A stretch of 64,000 nucleotides of DNA from JAVJQS01 sp040218815 (GCA_040218815.1 JAVJQS010000002.1:39518-103517), one strand, 5' to 3'. Shown: positions 27,130-36,526, numbered from the stretch's first letter. Notes: generated from the letters alone by a model not told the origin. Made by a program: numbers and translations.

Positions 27130-27297
27130 GTTAAATATTGATTTTGTTTGGATACAAAAGTATAGAAAACACAGTTAATCAGGCAACTATTTACAACAAA
27201 TGTTAAACAATTCTTATTTTTTTTTGTAAGTTTTCTAGAGTAGATATTTTGAACTACCTTTAAAAAAATGAAATTTTTAACTTTAAACCTATAAAAA

Positions 27298-27900
27298 ATG
27301 GCTTTTGAATTACCAAAATTAAACTACGATTATAATGCCTTAGAACCCCACATAGATGCTAAAACAATGGAGATTCACCATTCTAAGCACCACAATGGGT
27401 ATACTACTAAACTGAACAATGCGATCGAAGGAACAGAATTGGCTAATCATTCAATCGAAGATATTTTAAAAAATATTTCAAAACACTCTACTGGTGTTAG
27501 AAATAATGGTGGTGGTTTTTACAATCATAGCCTTTTTTGGAATATCATGTCGCCAAATGGTGGTGGTCAACCAAGTGGAGAGTTATCCAACAAAATAAAT
27601 GAAGCTTTTGGTTCCTTTGATAAATTCAAAGAAGAATTTAGCAATGCAGCAGCTACACAGTTTGGCTCGGGTTGGGCATGGCTATGTGTGGAAAATGGAA
27701 AACTTTCAGTTTGCTCTACACCAAATCAGGATAATCCTCTGATGGATGTTACTGAGTGCAATGGTACTCCAATTTTAGGCATCGATGTTTGGGAACATGC
27801 CTACTACTTAAATTACCAAAACAGACGACCAGACTATATTGATGCTTTCTTTAATGTTGTAGATTGGAATAAAGTAGCAGAAAACATGAATAATGCCTAA
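27298..27900 (+). CDS. sodA: Superoxide dismutase, Fe/Mn type
   Basis: 200 residues, full length. Metal ligands are H27 (MEIHHSKHH), H77 (GGGFYNHSLFW), D163 and H167 (GIDVWEHAYY). The Gly-rich GGGFYNHS segment and the Gln in TPNQDNPLM match the Mn-type arrangement more than the Fe-type, but cambialistic enzymes also look like this, so the metal is uncertain. There is no signal peptide, so it acts in the cytosol. It removes superoxide to give H2O2 and O2. Upstream, GATATTTTG is a near match to the -7 box but not exact. The TM2 protein follows after 7 bases and is probably co-transcribed. Confidence 0.93.
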   Translation: MAFELPKLNYDYNALEPHIDAKTMEIHHSKHHNGYTTKLNNAIEGTELANHSIEDILKNISKHSTGVRNNGGGFYNHSLFWNIMSPNGGGQPSGELSNKINEAFGSFDKFKEEFSNAAATQFGSGWAWLCVENGKLSVCSTPNQDNPLMDVTECNGTPILGIDVWEHAYYLNYQNRRPDYIDAFFNVVDWNKVAENMNNA

Positions 27901-27907
27901 GGCATAA

Positions 27908-28294
27908 ATGAGAATTCTTCTTATAATAACATTATTTTTTAGCTGCTCAGTTACAACAAAAGCAAGTGAGCAGCTAAATTTTTATATCCCTCTCGAAACA
28001 GAGCTTATCTTTTTTCAAGATAGCAATGAAACAATTCTTGATAATACTCAAGTTGCTCAACCACGGTTTAAGAAATTAAAAGCCATTTTATTGACTGTTT
28101 TTTTAGGCCATTTTGGTGTTCATCGCATCTATTTGGGCACCAGCCCAAACGTTCCTGTAGTATACGCCTTAACTTTAGGGGGAGGATTTGGTTTGTTGCC
28201 ATTATGTGATCTAGTTGCTATCCTAACCAGTCAAGATTTAGAGAAATACTCCAACAACAATAGGGTTTTCATGTGGAGCAAGGCGAAGGAATGA
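27908..28294 (+). CDS. TM2-domain membrane protein
   Basis: 128 residues with a signal-like N-terminus (LLIITLFFSCSVTTKAS) and a TM2 domain at about 58-115: KKLKAILLTVFLGHFGVHRI, then YLGTSPNVPVVYALTLGGGF, with the second helix ending in CDLVAIL. The LGxFGxHRxYLG motif and the Asp of the second helix are characteristic. TM2 proteins are small two-helix membrane proteins of unknown function. It follows sod by 7 bases, and its stop lies 12 bases before the stop of the convergent CPBP gene. Confidence 0.82.
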   Translation: MRILLIITLFFSCSVTTKASEQLNFYIPLETELIFFQDSNETILDNTQVAQPRFKKLKAILLTVFLGHFGVHRIYLGTSPNVPVVYALTLGGGFGLLPLCDLVAILTSQDLEKYSNNNRVFMWSKAKE

Positions 28295-28306
28295 AAAATA
28301 GTTAAT

Positions 28307-29221
28307 TTAATTCACACTTTCCCTCTCAAGTAAGCGTCTAGAATAAATTAAAATTCCAATAAAAATAATTCCTCCAACTATAGCAAACCAGTAAGTCTCA
28401 TTGGTTGCTCCTAAACGGTCTACCTGCTTTTCTACCACATCTATTCCCAAATAATATACGGCCAACAAAGCAAATGTATTGTTCAAAAAGTGAGCAAAGA
28501 TAGGCACCCACAAATTGCGACTCCAAACAAATAAATAACCAAATAAAGCTCCTAAGAATAAGCGTGGCAAAAACCCATAAAACTGAAAATGCATTGCACT
28601 AAATAAGATGGCAGAAACCCAAATACCAATGTGATAGTTGCTCTTTCCTTTATTTATAGTTTGCTGAATAATTCCTCGAAAAATTAATTCTTCACCAATT
28701 GCAGGTAAAATGCCAATTAGCAATATATTGAAGAGTAAATCAGCTGGACCATCCATTCTTAAAAAGGCTTTGGTGATTTCAGAAGCCTTGTCTTCTGAGT
28801 TCCTCATCCAATCTTCCACACCACTCAACCATTCAGGCAAGTGCATTTCTGCATTTAGAGTACCTACTAGGTTGAGCAAGGGTAAAAAGCTAAACAATAA
28901 GAAGACAACTAATAAGAGGTACTGTGAATTTAACTGCTTGTTTAGCTTTAGGTAATTGATTGGATTTTTGTAAAGTAGCACAACAAACAAAATTCCAGGT
29001 AACCAAAAAATACCTATGGTATTAAAAAACTGAATGAACTTCAGCACCTGAATATTGATAGTAGACTCTAGGTTTGAAATAGCCTTGCTTACTTCCGTAA
29101 AAGGAATTCCAAAAAGGGGCTCAACCATAAGCATGGCCAATACAGAAAAAAGACCTCCAATAACGATACAGAAAATCAATAAAACCAATAATTTGGGAAC
29201 CTTCCCTTCGATGTGAACCAA
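28307..29221 (-). CDS. CPBP-family intramembrane glutamic endopeptidase
   Basis: 304 residues with about eight hydrophobic helices. Catalytic motifs of the CAAX-protease/bacteriocin-processing (Abi) family are present: IGEELIFRGIIQQ (EExxxR), SAMHFQFYGFLPRLFLG (second-motif His) and IFAHFLNNTFAL (HxxxN). Members cleave within membranes, in prenyl-protein maturation in eukaryotes or signalling and immunity functions in bacteria; the target here is unknown. The start is TTG (29219-29221): a stop lies two codons further up and no ATG gives a full first helix. It is convergent with the TM2 gene. Confidence 0.83.
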   Translation of the reverse strand: MVHIEGKVPKLLVLLIFCIVIGGLFSVLAMLMVEPLFGIPFTEVSKAISNLESTINIQVLKFIQFFNTIGIFWLPGILFVVLLYKNPINYLKLNKQLNSQYLLLVVFLLFSFLPLLNLVGTLNAEMHLPEWLSGVEDWMRNSEDKASEITKAFLRMDGPADLLFNILLIGILPAIGEELIFRGIIQQTINKGKSNYHIGIWVSAILFSAMHFQFYGFLPRLFLGALFGYLFVWSRNLWVPIFAHFLNNTFALLAVYYLGIDVVEKQVDRLGATNETYWFAIVGGIIFIGILIYSRRLLERESVN

Positions 29222-29385
29222 GTGCTGCTAAATAGAATCAAGACTGTTGCAAAGTAAGAAGCTTTGATACCTAAATCCATTTTGACTTTCATATTCTTCC
29301 TACTCTATTCTTTTAAGTCCTCACAACCACAAGGTTATTGCGGATTAAAAAAATTTCGAGCGTCGTATAACTTTGTCAAAATGGC

Positions 29386-29414
29386 TTTGCAACGGCCTTG
29401 AATGATTAATTTTG
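29386..29414 (+). promoter_or_regulatory. Candidate Bacteroidota promoter of dusB
   Basis: A -33-like TTTG (29386-29389) and an exact -7 box TAATTTTG (29407-29414) are spaced by 17 bases, as in the Bacteroidota consensus. The TTG start codon follows 16 bases later, giving a very short leader. A second exact box, TAACTTTG, lies at 29368-29375. Confidence 0.6.
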
Positions 29415-29430
29415 TCAAAAATAGCTTCGT

Positions 29431-30423
29431 TTGCCAAAAATAGGAAATATCGATTTAGGGGAATTCCCTCTTTTATTAGCGCCCATGGAAGATGTGAGCG
29501 ACCCTCCTTTCCGTGCTCTTTGTAAAGAACAAGGAGCAGATTTGATGTACACGGAATTTATTTCTTCGGAGGGCTTGATTAGAGATGCAGCGAAAAGCGT
29601 ACAAAAGCTCGATATTTTCGAATATGAACGACCTATCGGTATTCAGATCTTTGGCAACAATATTGAGTCGATGAAAGAAGCTACGGAAGTTACTGCTGCA
29701 GCAAAACCAGATATCATCGATATTAATTATGGTTGTCCGGTAAAGAAAGTCGCTTGCAAAGGGGCTGGTGCAGGTATTTTACAAGACATTCCCAAAATGG
29801 TTAAAATGACGGCCGAAATAGTAAAGTCGACTGACTTGCCCGTTACAGTAAAGACAAGATTGGGGTGGGACGACAATACAAAGTACATTGTTGAAGTAGC
29901 CGAACGTTTGCAGGATGTTGGGATTAAAGCCATATCGATTCATGGTCGCACGCGAAAGCAAATGTATAAGGGCGAAGCAGATTGGAACTTAATTGCCGAT
30001 GTAAAAAACAACCCAAGAATGAACATTCCAGTATTTGGAAATGGTGATGTTTTCTCTCCCGAAGTGGCCTTAGAAAAGAAGAATAAATATGGAGTAGATG
30101 GTGTAATGATTGGCAGAGCTAGCATTGGATATCCTTGGATTTTTAGAGAAATAAAGCACTTTTTGAAAACTGGAGAAACCTTAGCCCCTCCAACTTTAGA
30201 CGAAAGACTTCTAGCAGCAGAACGCCATTTAGAAATGTCGGTGAAGTGGAAAGGAGAAAAACTAGGCATAGTTGAAATGCGGAGGCATTACACCAATTAC
30301 TTTAAAGGCATTCCCCATTTCAAAGAACTGCGCATGAAGCTAGTTACTCAAGATGATTACTCAGACTTAAAGGAAACTTTTGAGGAAATAAAAGGATTCT
30401 TTAAGGAAGTTGAGCTGGTTTAA
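29431..30423 (+). CDS. dusB: tRNA-dihydrouridine synthase, DusB type
   Basis: 330 residues. This FMN enzyme reduces uridine to dihydrouridine in the tRNA D-loop. Motifs visible: LLLAPMEDVSDPPFRALC (FMN site), INYGCPVKKVACKGAG with the catalytic Cys at about residue 101, VTVKTRLGWD, ISIHGRTRKQMYKG and GVMIGRASIGYPWIF. The C-terminal helical tRNA-binding domain follows (about 245-330). The start is TTG: a stop lies three codons upstream, the family's N-terminus (KIGNIxLGxFPLLLAPM) begins exactly here, and a well-spaced promoter lies just upstream. Confidence 0.92.
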   Translation: MPKIGNIDLGEFPLLLAPMEDVSDPPFRALCKEQGADLMYTEFISSEGLIRDAAKSVQKLDIFEYERPIGIQIFGNNIESMKEATEVTAAAKPDIIDINYGCPVKKVACKGAGAGILQDIPKMVKMTAEIVKSTDLPVTVKTRLGWDDNTKYIVEVAERLQDVGIKAISIHGRTRKQMYKGEADWNLIADVKNNPRMNIPVFGNGDVFSPEVALEKKNKYGVDGVMIGRASIGYPWIFREIKHFLKTGETLAPPTLDERLLAAERHLEMSVKWKGEKLGIVEMRRHYTNYFKGIPHFKELRMKLVTQDDYSDLKETFEEIKGFFKEVELV

Positions 30424-30491
30424 AGGAGTACTTAGAATACTTGAAGGCACTAAGAATCGACCTCAACCGGGTCGCATTTCAAACGTTTAAA

Positions 30492-31697
30492 TCAAGCTTT
30501 CACTTTAGTCAAATTTTTAACGGGATACCATGAGGTTAGCACCCCTATAATTAAAACTGTAGCTAGAATATAAAGTAGTTCTAGAGGATTAACCACTACG
30601 GGATAATATTCTACAATGCCTCCTTCTAATCGGAGTAAACCAATGTGCTGTTGTAGCAAACACAAAATTACACCGAGGATTAAACCACTTAAAGCTCCAC
30701 TGAGGTTAATGAGCAAGCCTTCAAAAAAGAAAATTCTGCGGATCAAGCCATTTTTGGCGCCTAATGCTTTTAGCGTTCCAATGTCTTTCTTCTTCTCAAT
30801 AATGAGCATGCTCAAAGAGCTCAAAATATTAAAGGCAGCGATAATTAAGATGAATACTAAAATCAAAAAAGTAACCCACTTTTCAGTGCGATTTGTTTTG
30901 TAAATGATTTCATTGAATTCATATTTCGTACTCACCTTAAAGTCTTCTCCAAGAACTTCAATCAAGCTTTCCTTCATTTTTTCTAAATCAGCAGACTCAT
31001 GGCTACTCAGTTCAACTGAAGTAATTTCATCGGTATACTCCAATAATTTCTGAGCAAACTCAAGTGATACAACGATGTATTTATTATCGTATTCGGGGCT
31101 AATATAAAAAACGCCACCAGGAGCAATCAGTTGACGATAAGTTGAACTCAAGGGGTTAATGCTAGAAAACTTTTCCCTGCTTGGGGCATAAATACTCAGG
31201 TTCTCAGGGGCTTTATTTAAGTAGGCTCCCAGCTGAGAAGCAATGCCATAGCCCATTATCGCGAAATTAATTTCATTTCTTTCCAAGAGCGCTTCCCCAT
31301 CAATTATGGCGCTATCGAGTTGACTCATAGTTAAGAAAGATTCTTCTACACCCTTTACGGTCGCTATTGCTTGTTGGTCCTTATAGCGCACACCAACCAC
31401 TTCTTCTAATACTTTGGAATACTCTACAACACCTTCAACTTCCATTAAGGCATCAAAGTCAATTTCGTCAGCTGAAAAAACTTTCCCTTTTTGAGCTTCA
31501 ATTCGAATGTCGGAATCGAAGGATTCAAACAGGGATTCTACCAAGCCTTCCAACCCATTGAATGCAGAAAGCACTACCACTAGAGCAAAAGTTCCAATGC
31601 CTACACTTATAACTGATATCCAGGAAATAATATTAATTGCATTTTGCGATTTTTTTGCAATCAGGTAACGCTTGGCAATGTAAAGGGAGACATTCAA
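30492..31697 (-). CDS. ABC transporter permease of the LolC/LolE (FtsX) type
   Basis: 401 residues. One N-terminal helix (IISWISVISVGIGTFALVVV), a large periplasmic domain (about 50-260) and three C-terminal helices give the FtsX/MacB layout. The start IAKRYLIAKKSQNAINIISW and the segment IIEKKKDIGTLKALGAKNGL are typical of LolC/E permeases, which extract lipoproteins from the inner membrane. No ATPase partner (LolD) is adjacent. The start is TTG, with a stop three codons further up in frame. The gene is convergent with dusB over 68 bases. Confidence 0.85.
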   Translation of the reverse strand: MNVSLYIAKRYLIAKKSQNAINIISWISVISVGIGTFALVVVLSAFNGLEGLVESLFESFDSDIRIEAQKGKVFSADEIDFDALMEVEGVVEYSKVLEEVVGVRYKDQQAIATVKGVEESFLTMSQLDSAIIDGEALLERNEINFAIMGYGIASQLGAYLNKAPENLSIYAPSREKFSSINPLSSTYRQLIAPGGVFYISPEYDNKYIVVSLEFAQKLLEYTDEITSVELSSHESADLEKMKESLIEVLGEDFKVSTKYEFNEIIYKTNRTEKWVTFLILVFILIIAAFNILSSLSMLIIEKKKDIGTLKALGAKNGLIRRIFFFEGLLINLSGALSGLILGVILCLLQQHIGLLRLEGGIVEYYPVVVNPLELLYILATVLIIGVLTSWYPVKNLTKVKA

Positions 31698-32328
31698 AAT
31701 TTGAAACTATGTTGTTGGTTTGGTGTCAAAGTTTTTTAAACACAAAGCTTAAGCCACAAAGTACGCAAAGAAAATGCAGTAAATAAGGCATGTTATTCAA
31801 ATTATATAGAGGTACACTAAATCATCAATTTCTGATTCAGTATACACCACATAAGACTAGGCCATTGAATAAAAGTTTTAGGTTTGATGGTAGGTCAACC
31901 CTATGATTATCAAGATATTATCATTTTAATTCCTCTTATGTTTAAGTAGTTCTAGAGCTATTCCACAAAGTTTCGCAGAGCAGCCTATAGCTGTCACAGA
32001 GTTACTCTGAGAAATTCTACCGAAAATGAGTTTTCTTTGTACTTGAAACCCCTCTGTGTGTCTTTGTGATTTCTTTGTGAAACTCTGCGAAATAATTAGT
32101 CAAAGTATTTTTTATAAATCGCATGTCCCCTGTCAGAAGAAGAACTTTGGAAGGTTCGAAACTTAGGCCTGACAAAAAATAAATCCTTAATAAGATGAGC
32201 CCTCATTTCATTTGCAAATCAATTAAAAAAAGGTAAGCCGTTTTGTTTAAAGTGTAGTTTCAAAATGCCATATCACTTGCGAATCATTTCAAACCGATTT
32301 ATTCACAAATTGAATCATTGAAAAATTT
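31698..32328. repeat. Non-coding region with CACAAAG/CGCAGAG repeats
   Basis: About 630 bases without a gene. Two clusters of short motifs stand out. At 31737-31773 are three CACAAAG- or CGCAAAG-like units. At 31970-32092 CACAAAG, CGCAGAG and CACAGAG units occur first in one orientation, then mostly inverted (CTTTGTG, CTCTGCG, CTCTGTG). Similar stretches are scattered through many Bacteroidota genomes. They may be decayed mobile or REP-like elements. No promoter for rbfA is needed here because rbfA reads away from it. Confidence 0.55.
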
Positions 32329-32664
32329 CTATCTCAATAAGTTGTCAATCTTTTCTGCATAATCAAATGAATCATCTAAATAAAATTGCAAATCCGGAGT
32401 GTGTCGCAATTGTTGACCAACTCTTTTACCTAGCATGTAACGAACTTCTTTGCTTTGTGCCTGAATTTGTTGAATCACCTCTTTTTTATCAGTTGCAGGA
32501 AACAAACTCAAGTAAACTTTGGCAATTCCCAAGTCTGGTGTTACCCTTACCTGAGTAACTGAAACCATCATATTTTTGCTAAAGCTCACCTCTTTTTTGG
32601 TAAATATTTCTCCTATTTCCTTTTGAAGCAAGCGGGCAATTTTTTGTTGTCGTATTGTATCCAT
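32329..32664 (-). CDS. rbfA: 30S ribosome-binding factor A
   Basis: 111 residues from the ATG at 32664. A GTG 33 bases upstream extends the frame, but the family starts at MxTxRQQKIARLLQKEIGEI, as here. RbfA is a KH-like protein needed for late maturation of the 16S rRNA 5' end and for cold adaptation. Visible segments are MMVSVTQVRVTPDLGIAKVY (core strands), LSLFPATDKKE and LRHTPDLQFYLDDSFDYAEKI near the end. The exact -7 box lies so close to the ATG that the transcript is probably leaderless. Confidence 0.9.
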   Translation of the reverse strand: MDTIRQQKIARLLQKEIGEIFTKKEVSFSKNMMVSVTQVRVTPDLGIAKVYLSLFPATDKKEVIQQIQAQSKEVRYMLGKRVGQQLRHTPDLQFYLDDSFDYAEKIDNLLR

Positions 32665-32669
32665 TGGTG

Positions 32670-32677
32670 CAAAGTTA
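32670..32677 (-). promoter_or_regulatory. Candidate -7 promoter box of rbfA (TAACTTTG)
   Basis: Exact TAnnTTTG match on the minus strand, ending 5 bases before the ATG at 32664. With the usual distance from box to transcription start, the mRNA would begin at or within a base or two of the ATG. Confidence 0.5.
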
Positions 32678-32754
32678 AGGATTCCTTGAAGTAGCACATC
32701 AATTTTCGTGGAACGTTGTGATTTTAACTAATTTCGCACAAACTTCTTTACTTC

Positions 32755-33705
32755 ATGAAGATAAGCGGCTTTAGCTTTGGCAGAAATGTTTCCAAATTAT
32801 ATTATCCGATAAAAGAATCCATCTTATCGATTCTACCCATTTGTGATGAATTTATTTTTGTGCTGGGCAAAGGAGACCCAGACGATAATACACGTGAAAT
32901 TTTAGAGACTATTGATTCTCCAAAACTAAAAATAATTGATACTGAATGGGATACCACTGCATTTCCAAACGGCACCGAAAATGCGCACCAAACAGATATT
33001 GCAATGCAGCACTGCACTGGAGATTGGCTATTTTATGTGCAAGCAGACGAAGTAGTACATGAAAAATACTTACCCCACATAAAAAGTCGTTGCGAAGAGC
33101 TGTTAACCAATGAAAAGGTAGAAGGATTATTGTTTAAATATCGTCACTTTTTTGGAGATTATGAGCATTACATCGATCATCATGGTTGGTACCAAAACGA
33201 AATTAGAATTGTACGTAATCGCCCTGATATTCACTCTTTTCAATCGGCTCAGTCGTTTAGAAGCATCCCTAATTTTGATGGTAAAAGCTACCGACAAATT
33301 GAAGGTTCACGCATGCTAAATGTTGCTCCGTTAGATGCATACATTTACCATTATGGATGGGTTCGCCCTCCAAAATACATGCAAAGCAAGAAAAAAGCCT
33401 TAGATAGCATCCACAAAGGAGACCAGAAAGCCGATCAACTTTACAAGGGACAAGAAAGTGAATTTGATTACGGACCACTTAAAAATTTACCTCAATTCAA
33501 GGAGACCCATCCTGCTGTGATGCAAGAAAAAATGAAAGATTTCACTTGGGCCAATCAGTTGAATTATACCAGCAATAAAAAACCAAACCGTCCTAAATTC
33601 AAGCACGAAAAAACCAAGTACCGCTTGATTTCCTTTTTAGAGCGAAACCTGAATGGTGGTAAACATTACTTCCCTTTTAAGAATTGGAAACTTATTGAAC
33701 CTTAA
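32755..33705 (+). CDS. Family 2-like glycosyltransferase
   Basis: 316 residues, no membrane helix. The N-terminal half has a GT-A pattern: ISGFSFGRNVSKLYYPIKES, then CDEFIFVLGKGDPDDNTREI, and an acidic metal/nucleotide motif QADEVVHEKYL (about 95-105) at the place of the usual DxD. Downstream residues (HFFGDYEHYIDHHGWY, EIRIVRNRP) suggest a soluble transferase acting on a surface polysaccharide or lipid. The donor and acceptor are unknown. It lies 3 bases before an MsbA-like exporter, so the two are probably co-transcribed and may share a glycolipid. Confidence 0.78.
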   Translation: MKISGFSFGRNVSKLYYPIKESILSILPICDEFIFVLGKGDPDDNTREILETIDSPKLKIIDTEWDTTAFPNGTENAHQTDIAMQHCTGDWLFYVQADEVVHEKYLPHIKSRCEELLTNEKVEGLLFKYRHFFGDYEHYIDHHGWYQNEIRIVRNRPDIHSFQSAQSFRSIPNFDGKSYRQIEGSRMLNVAPLDAYIYHYGWVRPPKYMQSKKKALDSIHKGDQKADQLYKGQESEFDYGPLKNLPQFKETHPAVMQEKMKDFTWANQLNYTSNKKPNRPKFKHEKTKYRLISFLERNLNGGKHYFPFKNWKLIEP

Positions 33706-33708
33706 CGT

Positions 33709-35529
33709 ATGAAGAGCCTTTTTAAAATAGCGAAGTATATTATCCCTTATAAGGTTTTTGCCTTATTGAGTGTGTTTTCTAATATTTTATCAGTTCTTTT
33801 TCACCTGCTTTCACTTTTGGCCTTTATACCATTTTTACAACTCTTAGTTGGTGAAACCGAGGTAATTGAAAGCATTCCTGAGTTTTCTCTATCCGTTGAT
33901 TATTTTAAGGAACGCGTAAATTATGAAATGAACGCCTACATCATTGAAAATGGAGATGTTGGTGCTTTATATTTTATTTGTCTTTTCGTAGGGGTTTTAT
34001 TTTTTGCTAAAAACCTTTTTAGGTATACCTCCAAGTTTTTCTTAGCATTTGTGCGCAGTGGTGTCGTTCGTGATATTCGAAAAAAGGTCTACAATAAAAT
34101 TTTAGTGCTTCCACTTGCTTATTATTCCGAAGAAAAAAAGGGCGATATCATCAGCCGAATTACTGGAGATGTTCAAGAAATTGAATGGTCGATCATGAAC
34201 AGTTTAGAAATGGTCTTCAGAGACCCTATCTCTATTGTTTTTTCTTTGATTTTCATGTTGACTATTAATGTAGAACTGACTTTATTTTCATTGTTCTTAT
34301 TGCCGGTAAGTGGTTTTATAATTGGTAGAATTGGGAAAAGTCTTAAACGAACCTCTACTAAATTACAGGAGCGAATGGGGGAATTGCTTTCCAATGTGGA
34401 AGAAACACTAAGTGGCTTAAGAATTATAAAGGCTTTTAATGCTGAAAGAGCGAGCAACGCTAAATTTCAAGGCATCAATGAAATCTATAGAAACACCATG
34501 ATGCGGATGTTTAGAAAGCGTGATGTTGCTTCTCCTTTAAGTGAATTTTTAGGAGCTACCGTTATGTTAGTCTTGGTTTGGTATGGTGGAAATAAAGTAT
34601 TAAACCCAGAAATAGACTTCAGTGGTCCTGATTTTATCGGGTATATCATCATCTTTTCTCAATTATTAAACCCTGCCAAATCTCTTTCTACAGCTTATTA
34701 CAACATCCAGAAGGGAGCAGCATCAACTGAGCGGATTGATCATGTATTAGAGGCGGAATTGCGTATAAATGAATTGAAAAACGCCAAATCTATTCAGCAT
34801 TTCAATGAAAAAATTGAGTATAAAAATTTAAGTTTTGCCTACGAGCAATCTAAAGTGCTAAAAAACATCAACCTGACCATTGAAAAAGGTAAAACCATAG
34901 CGTTAGTTGGGCAATCTGGAGGTGGAAAGTCTACCATGGTTGATTTACTGCCTCGCTTTTATGACCCGATTGAAGGTAGCATTGAAATAGATGGCACAGC
35001 TTTAACTGAATACAAAATAAAAGATGTGAGAGAACTAATGGGCATTGTAACACAGCAATCAATTTTGTTCAACGATTCTGTGTTTAATAACATTGCTTTA
35101 GGAGTTGAAAATCCAAATAAAGAGGAGGTGATTGAAGCTGCTAAAATTGCCAATGCGCATGAATTTATTATGCATTTGCCCAATGAATATGAAACTAACA
35201 TTGGCGATGGTGGAGGAAAACTATCTGGTGGACAGCGTCAACGCATTAGCATTGCTCGAGCAGTACTAAAAAATCCTCCTATTTTAATCTTAGATGAAGC
35301 TACTTCCGCATTGGATACTGAATCGGAGAAGCTTGTGCAAGACGCCTTGTATAAGTTGATGCAAAATAGAACATCAGTAGTGATTGCACATCGCTTATCT
35401 ACTATTCAACATGCTGATGAAATTGTTGTTATGCACGAAGGAGAGATTGTAGAGCGAGGCACACATGACGACTTAATTGCTCAAGCTGGAGTTTATAAAA
35501 AACTAACTGACCTGCAAACCTTTGCTTAA
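33709..35529 (+). CDS. MsbA-like ABC exporter (fused permease and ATPase)
   Basis: 606 residues. A six-helix exporter domain (about 1-330) is followed by an ATPase domain (about 355-606). The ATPase has Walker A GQSGGGKST (about 400), Q-loop VTQQSILFND, signature LSGGQRQR, Walker B PILILDEATSALD and H-loop IAHRLST. This layout is that of half-size homodimeric exporters that flip lipids, such as lipid A-core by MsbA, or export drugs. The preceding glycosyltransferase suggests a glycolipid or surface polymer precursor, but the substrate is not shown by the sequence. No peptidase C39 domain is present, which argues against bacteriocin export. Confidence 0.9.
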   Translation: MKSLFKIAKYIIPYKVFALLSVFSNILSVLFHLLSLLAFIPFLQLLVGETEVIESIPEFSLSVDYFKERVNYEMNAYIIENGDVGALYFICLFVGVLFFAKNLFRYTSKFFLAFVRSGVVRDIRKKVYNKILVLPLAYYSEEKKGDIISRITGDVQEIEWSIMNSLEMVFRDPISIVFSLIFMLTINVELTLFSLFLLPVSGFIIGRIGKSLKRTSTKLQERMGELLSNVEETLSGLRIIKAFNAERASNAKFQGINEIYRNTMMRMFRKRDVASPLSEFLGATVMLVLVWYGGNKVLNPEIDFSGPDFIGYIIIFSQLLNPAKSLSTAYYNIQKGAASTERIDHVLEAELRINELKNAKSIQHFNEKIEYKNLSFAYEQSKVLKNINLTIEKGKTIALVGQSGGGKSTMVDLLPRFYDPIEGSIEIDGTALTEYKIKDVRELMGIVTQQSILFNDSVFNNIALGVENPNKEEVIEAAKIANAHEFIMHLPNEYETNIGDGGGKLSGGQRQRISIARAVLKNPPILILDEATSALDTESEKLVQDALYKLMQNRTSVVIAHRLSTIQHADEIVVMHEGEIVERGTHDDLIAQAGVYKKLTDLQTFA

Positions 35530-35581
35530 TTGCAAGAAAACATGGTCTTCAACATATAGCCAAAGTCCCCTACTCAGCGCC

Positions 35582-36505
35582 TTATTCTTCTGTTTCAGAC
35601 CGCTCAGTTGAGCCTCCTTTGTTGAACCTTATCGACAACATTATTTCGTGAGATCCCCCACTGTAGTTCTGTAAATCGGACTGGATGATGTCGTAGGAAT
35701 AACCAAATGAAAGGTTATTTTGGAAGGTATAGCCCGCCAACAAACCTACCGCATCGGATCGTCTATATGCTAGTCCTAACCAAACCATCTCTTGATAAAT
35801 CCCTCTTAATGTAAATTCATAAGAAAGCGGTGTAGGTTTTACATACTTCAATAAAAAGGAAGGTTCTAGATCGAAGTCATCGTTGATTTCATAAGTATAA
35901 CCACCAGTAATAAAATAGTGGTTTACAAGTCTTCCCGTTGGGTCTTGAATGGAATTATCAAAATCGAGTTGGTTGCGTATTAGCTGCGGCGCTGAAGCTC
36001 CAAAGTAATAGTTAGGACCATATAAGTAAAAACTAAAGCCAGCATCAGGAAAAACTTGATTCTCAAGCGTTGTGCTATTTACGAGGTCACCCTCATCGTC
36101 AAAATCTATCTCCGTAAAGTCCACAGTATATTGCAATATTCCTGCATTTAAAGCCATAGACAACATGATATCATCATTTATCTTAACGTGGTACGAATAA
36201 GATAAATTCATGCCATTACGCCGTGTTGGACCAGTTACATCAGAGAATATATATCCTCCAATTCCCATCTTTTTATACGCCAAGGGTCCATTTACACTTA
36301 AGATGTAAGTGTTAGGTGCATCTGTAACACCAGTCCATTGGCTACGATAGTTCGTTTGTCCCAAGAAATGATTTTCGCTACCTGCAGAGGCAGGGTTAAT
36401 CAAGTACTTATTTAGAACATACTGACTATACTGAGGCAGTTGCTGCGCCTTTCCATTTGAAAAGGCGAGCAAAATAACTGCTGAAAAGATGAGTAACTTC
36501 TTCAT
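35582..36505 (-). CDS. sprF: PorP/SprF family outer-membrane protein, partner of the giant SprB-like protein
   Basis: 307 residues with a signal peptide (LLIFSAVILLAFSNGKA). The mature protein starts QQLPQYSQYVLNKYLINPAS, the family signature, and runs as amphipathic strands (FLGQTNYRSQWTGV, MLSMALNAGILQYTVDF, VWLGLAYRRSDAVGLLAGYT). In Flavobacterium johnsoniae SprF is required for secretion of the adhesin SprB. Here the gene starts 21 bases after the stop of a 4582-residue SprB-repeat protein on the same strand, so the sprB-sprF order is preserved. The symbol is given from family and context. It is a distant paralogue of the 14127-15080 protein. Confidence 0.88.
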   Translation of the reverse strand: MKKLLIFSAVILLAFSNGKAQQLPQYSQYVLNKYLINPASAGSENHFLGQTNYRSQWTGVTDAPNTYILSVNGPLAYKKMGIGGYIFSDVTGPTRRNGMNLSYSYHVKINDDIMLSMALNAGILQYTVDFTEIDFDDEGDLVNSTTLENQVFPDAGFSFYLYGPNYYFGASAPQLIRNQLDFDNSIQDPTGRLVNHYFITGGYTYEINDDFDLEPSFLLKYVKPTPLSYEFTLRGIYQEMVWLGLAYRRSDAVGLLAGYTFQNNLSFGYSYDIIQSDLQNYSGGSHEIMLSIRFNKGGSTERSETEE

Positions 36506-36526
36506 AGTGCTTTCTTTTTAATCAAC

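Noticed and set aside
27200..27297. A sod promoter at GATATTTTG
   Set aside because: The -7 box is one base short of TAnnTTTG and no convincing -33 box was found, so it was not listed as a feature.
30424..30491. A bidirectional terminator between dusB and the LolC/E-type gene
   Set aside because: CGACC/GGTCG is only a 5-bp stem with no T tract.
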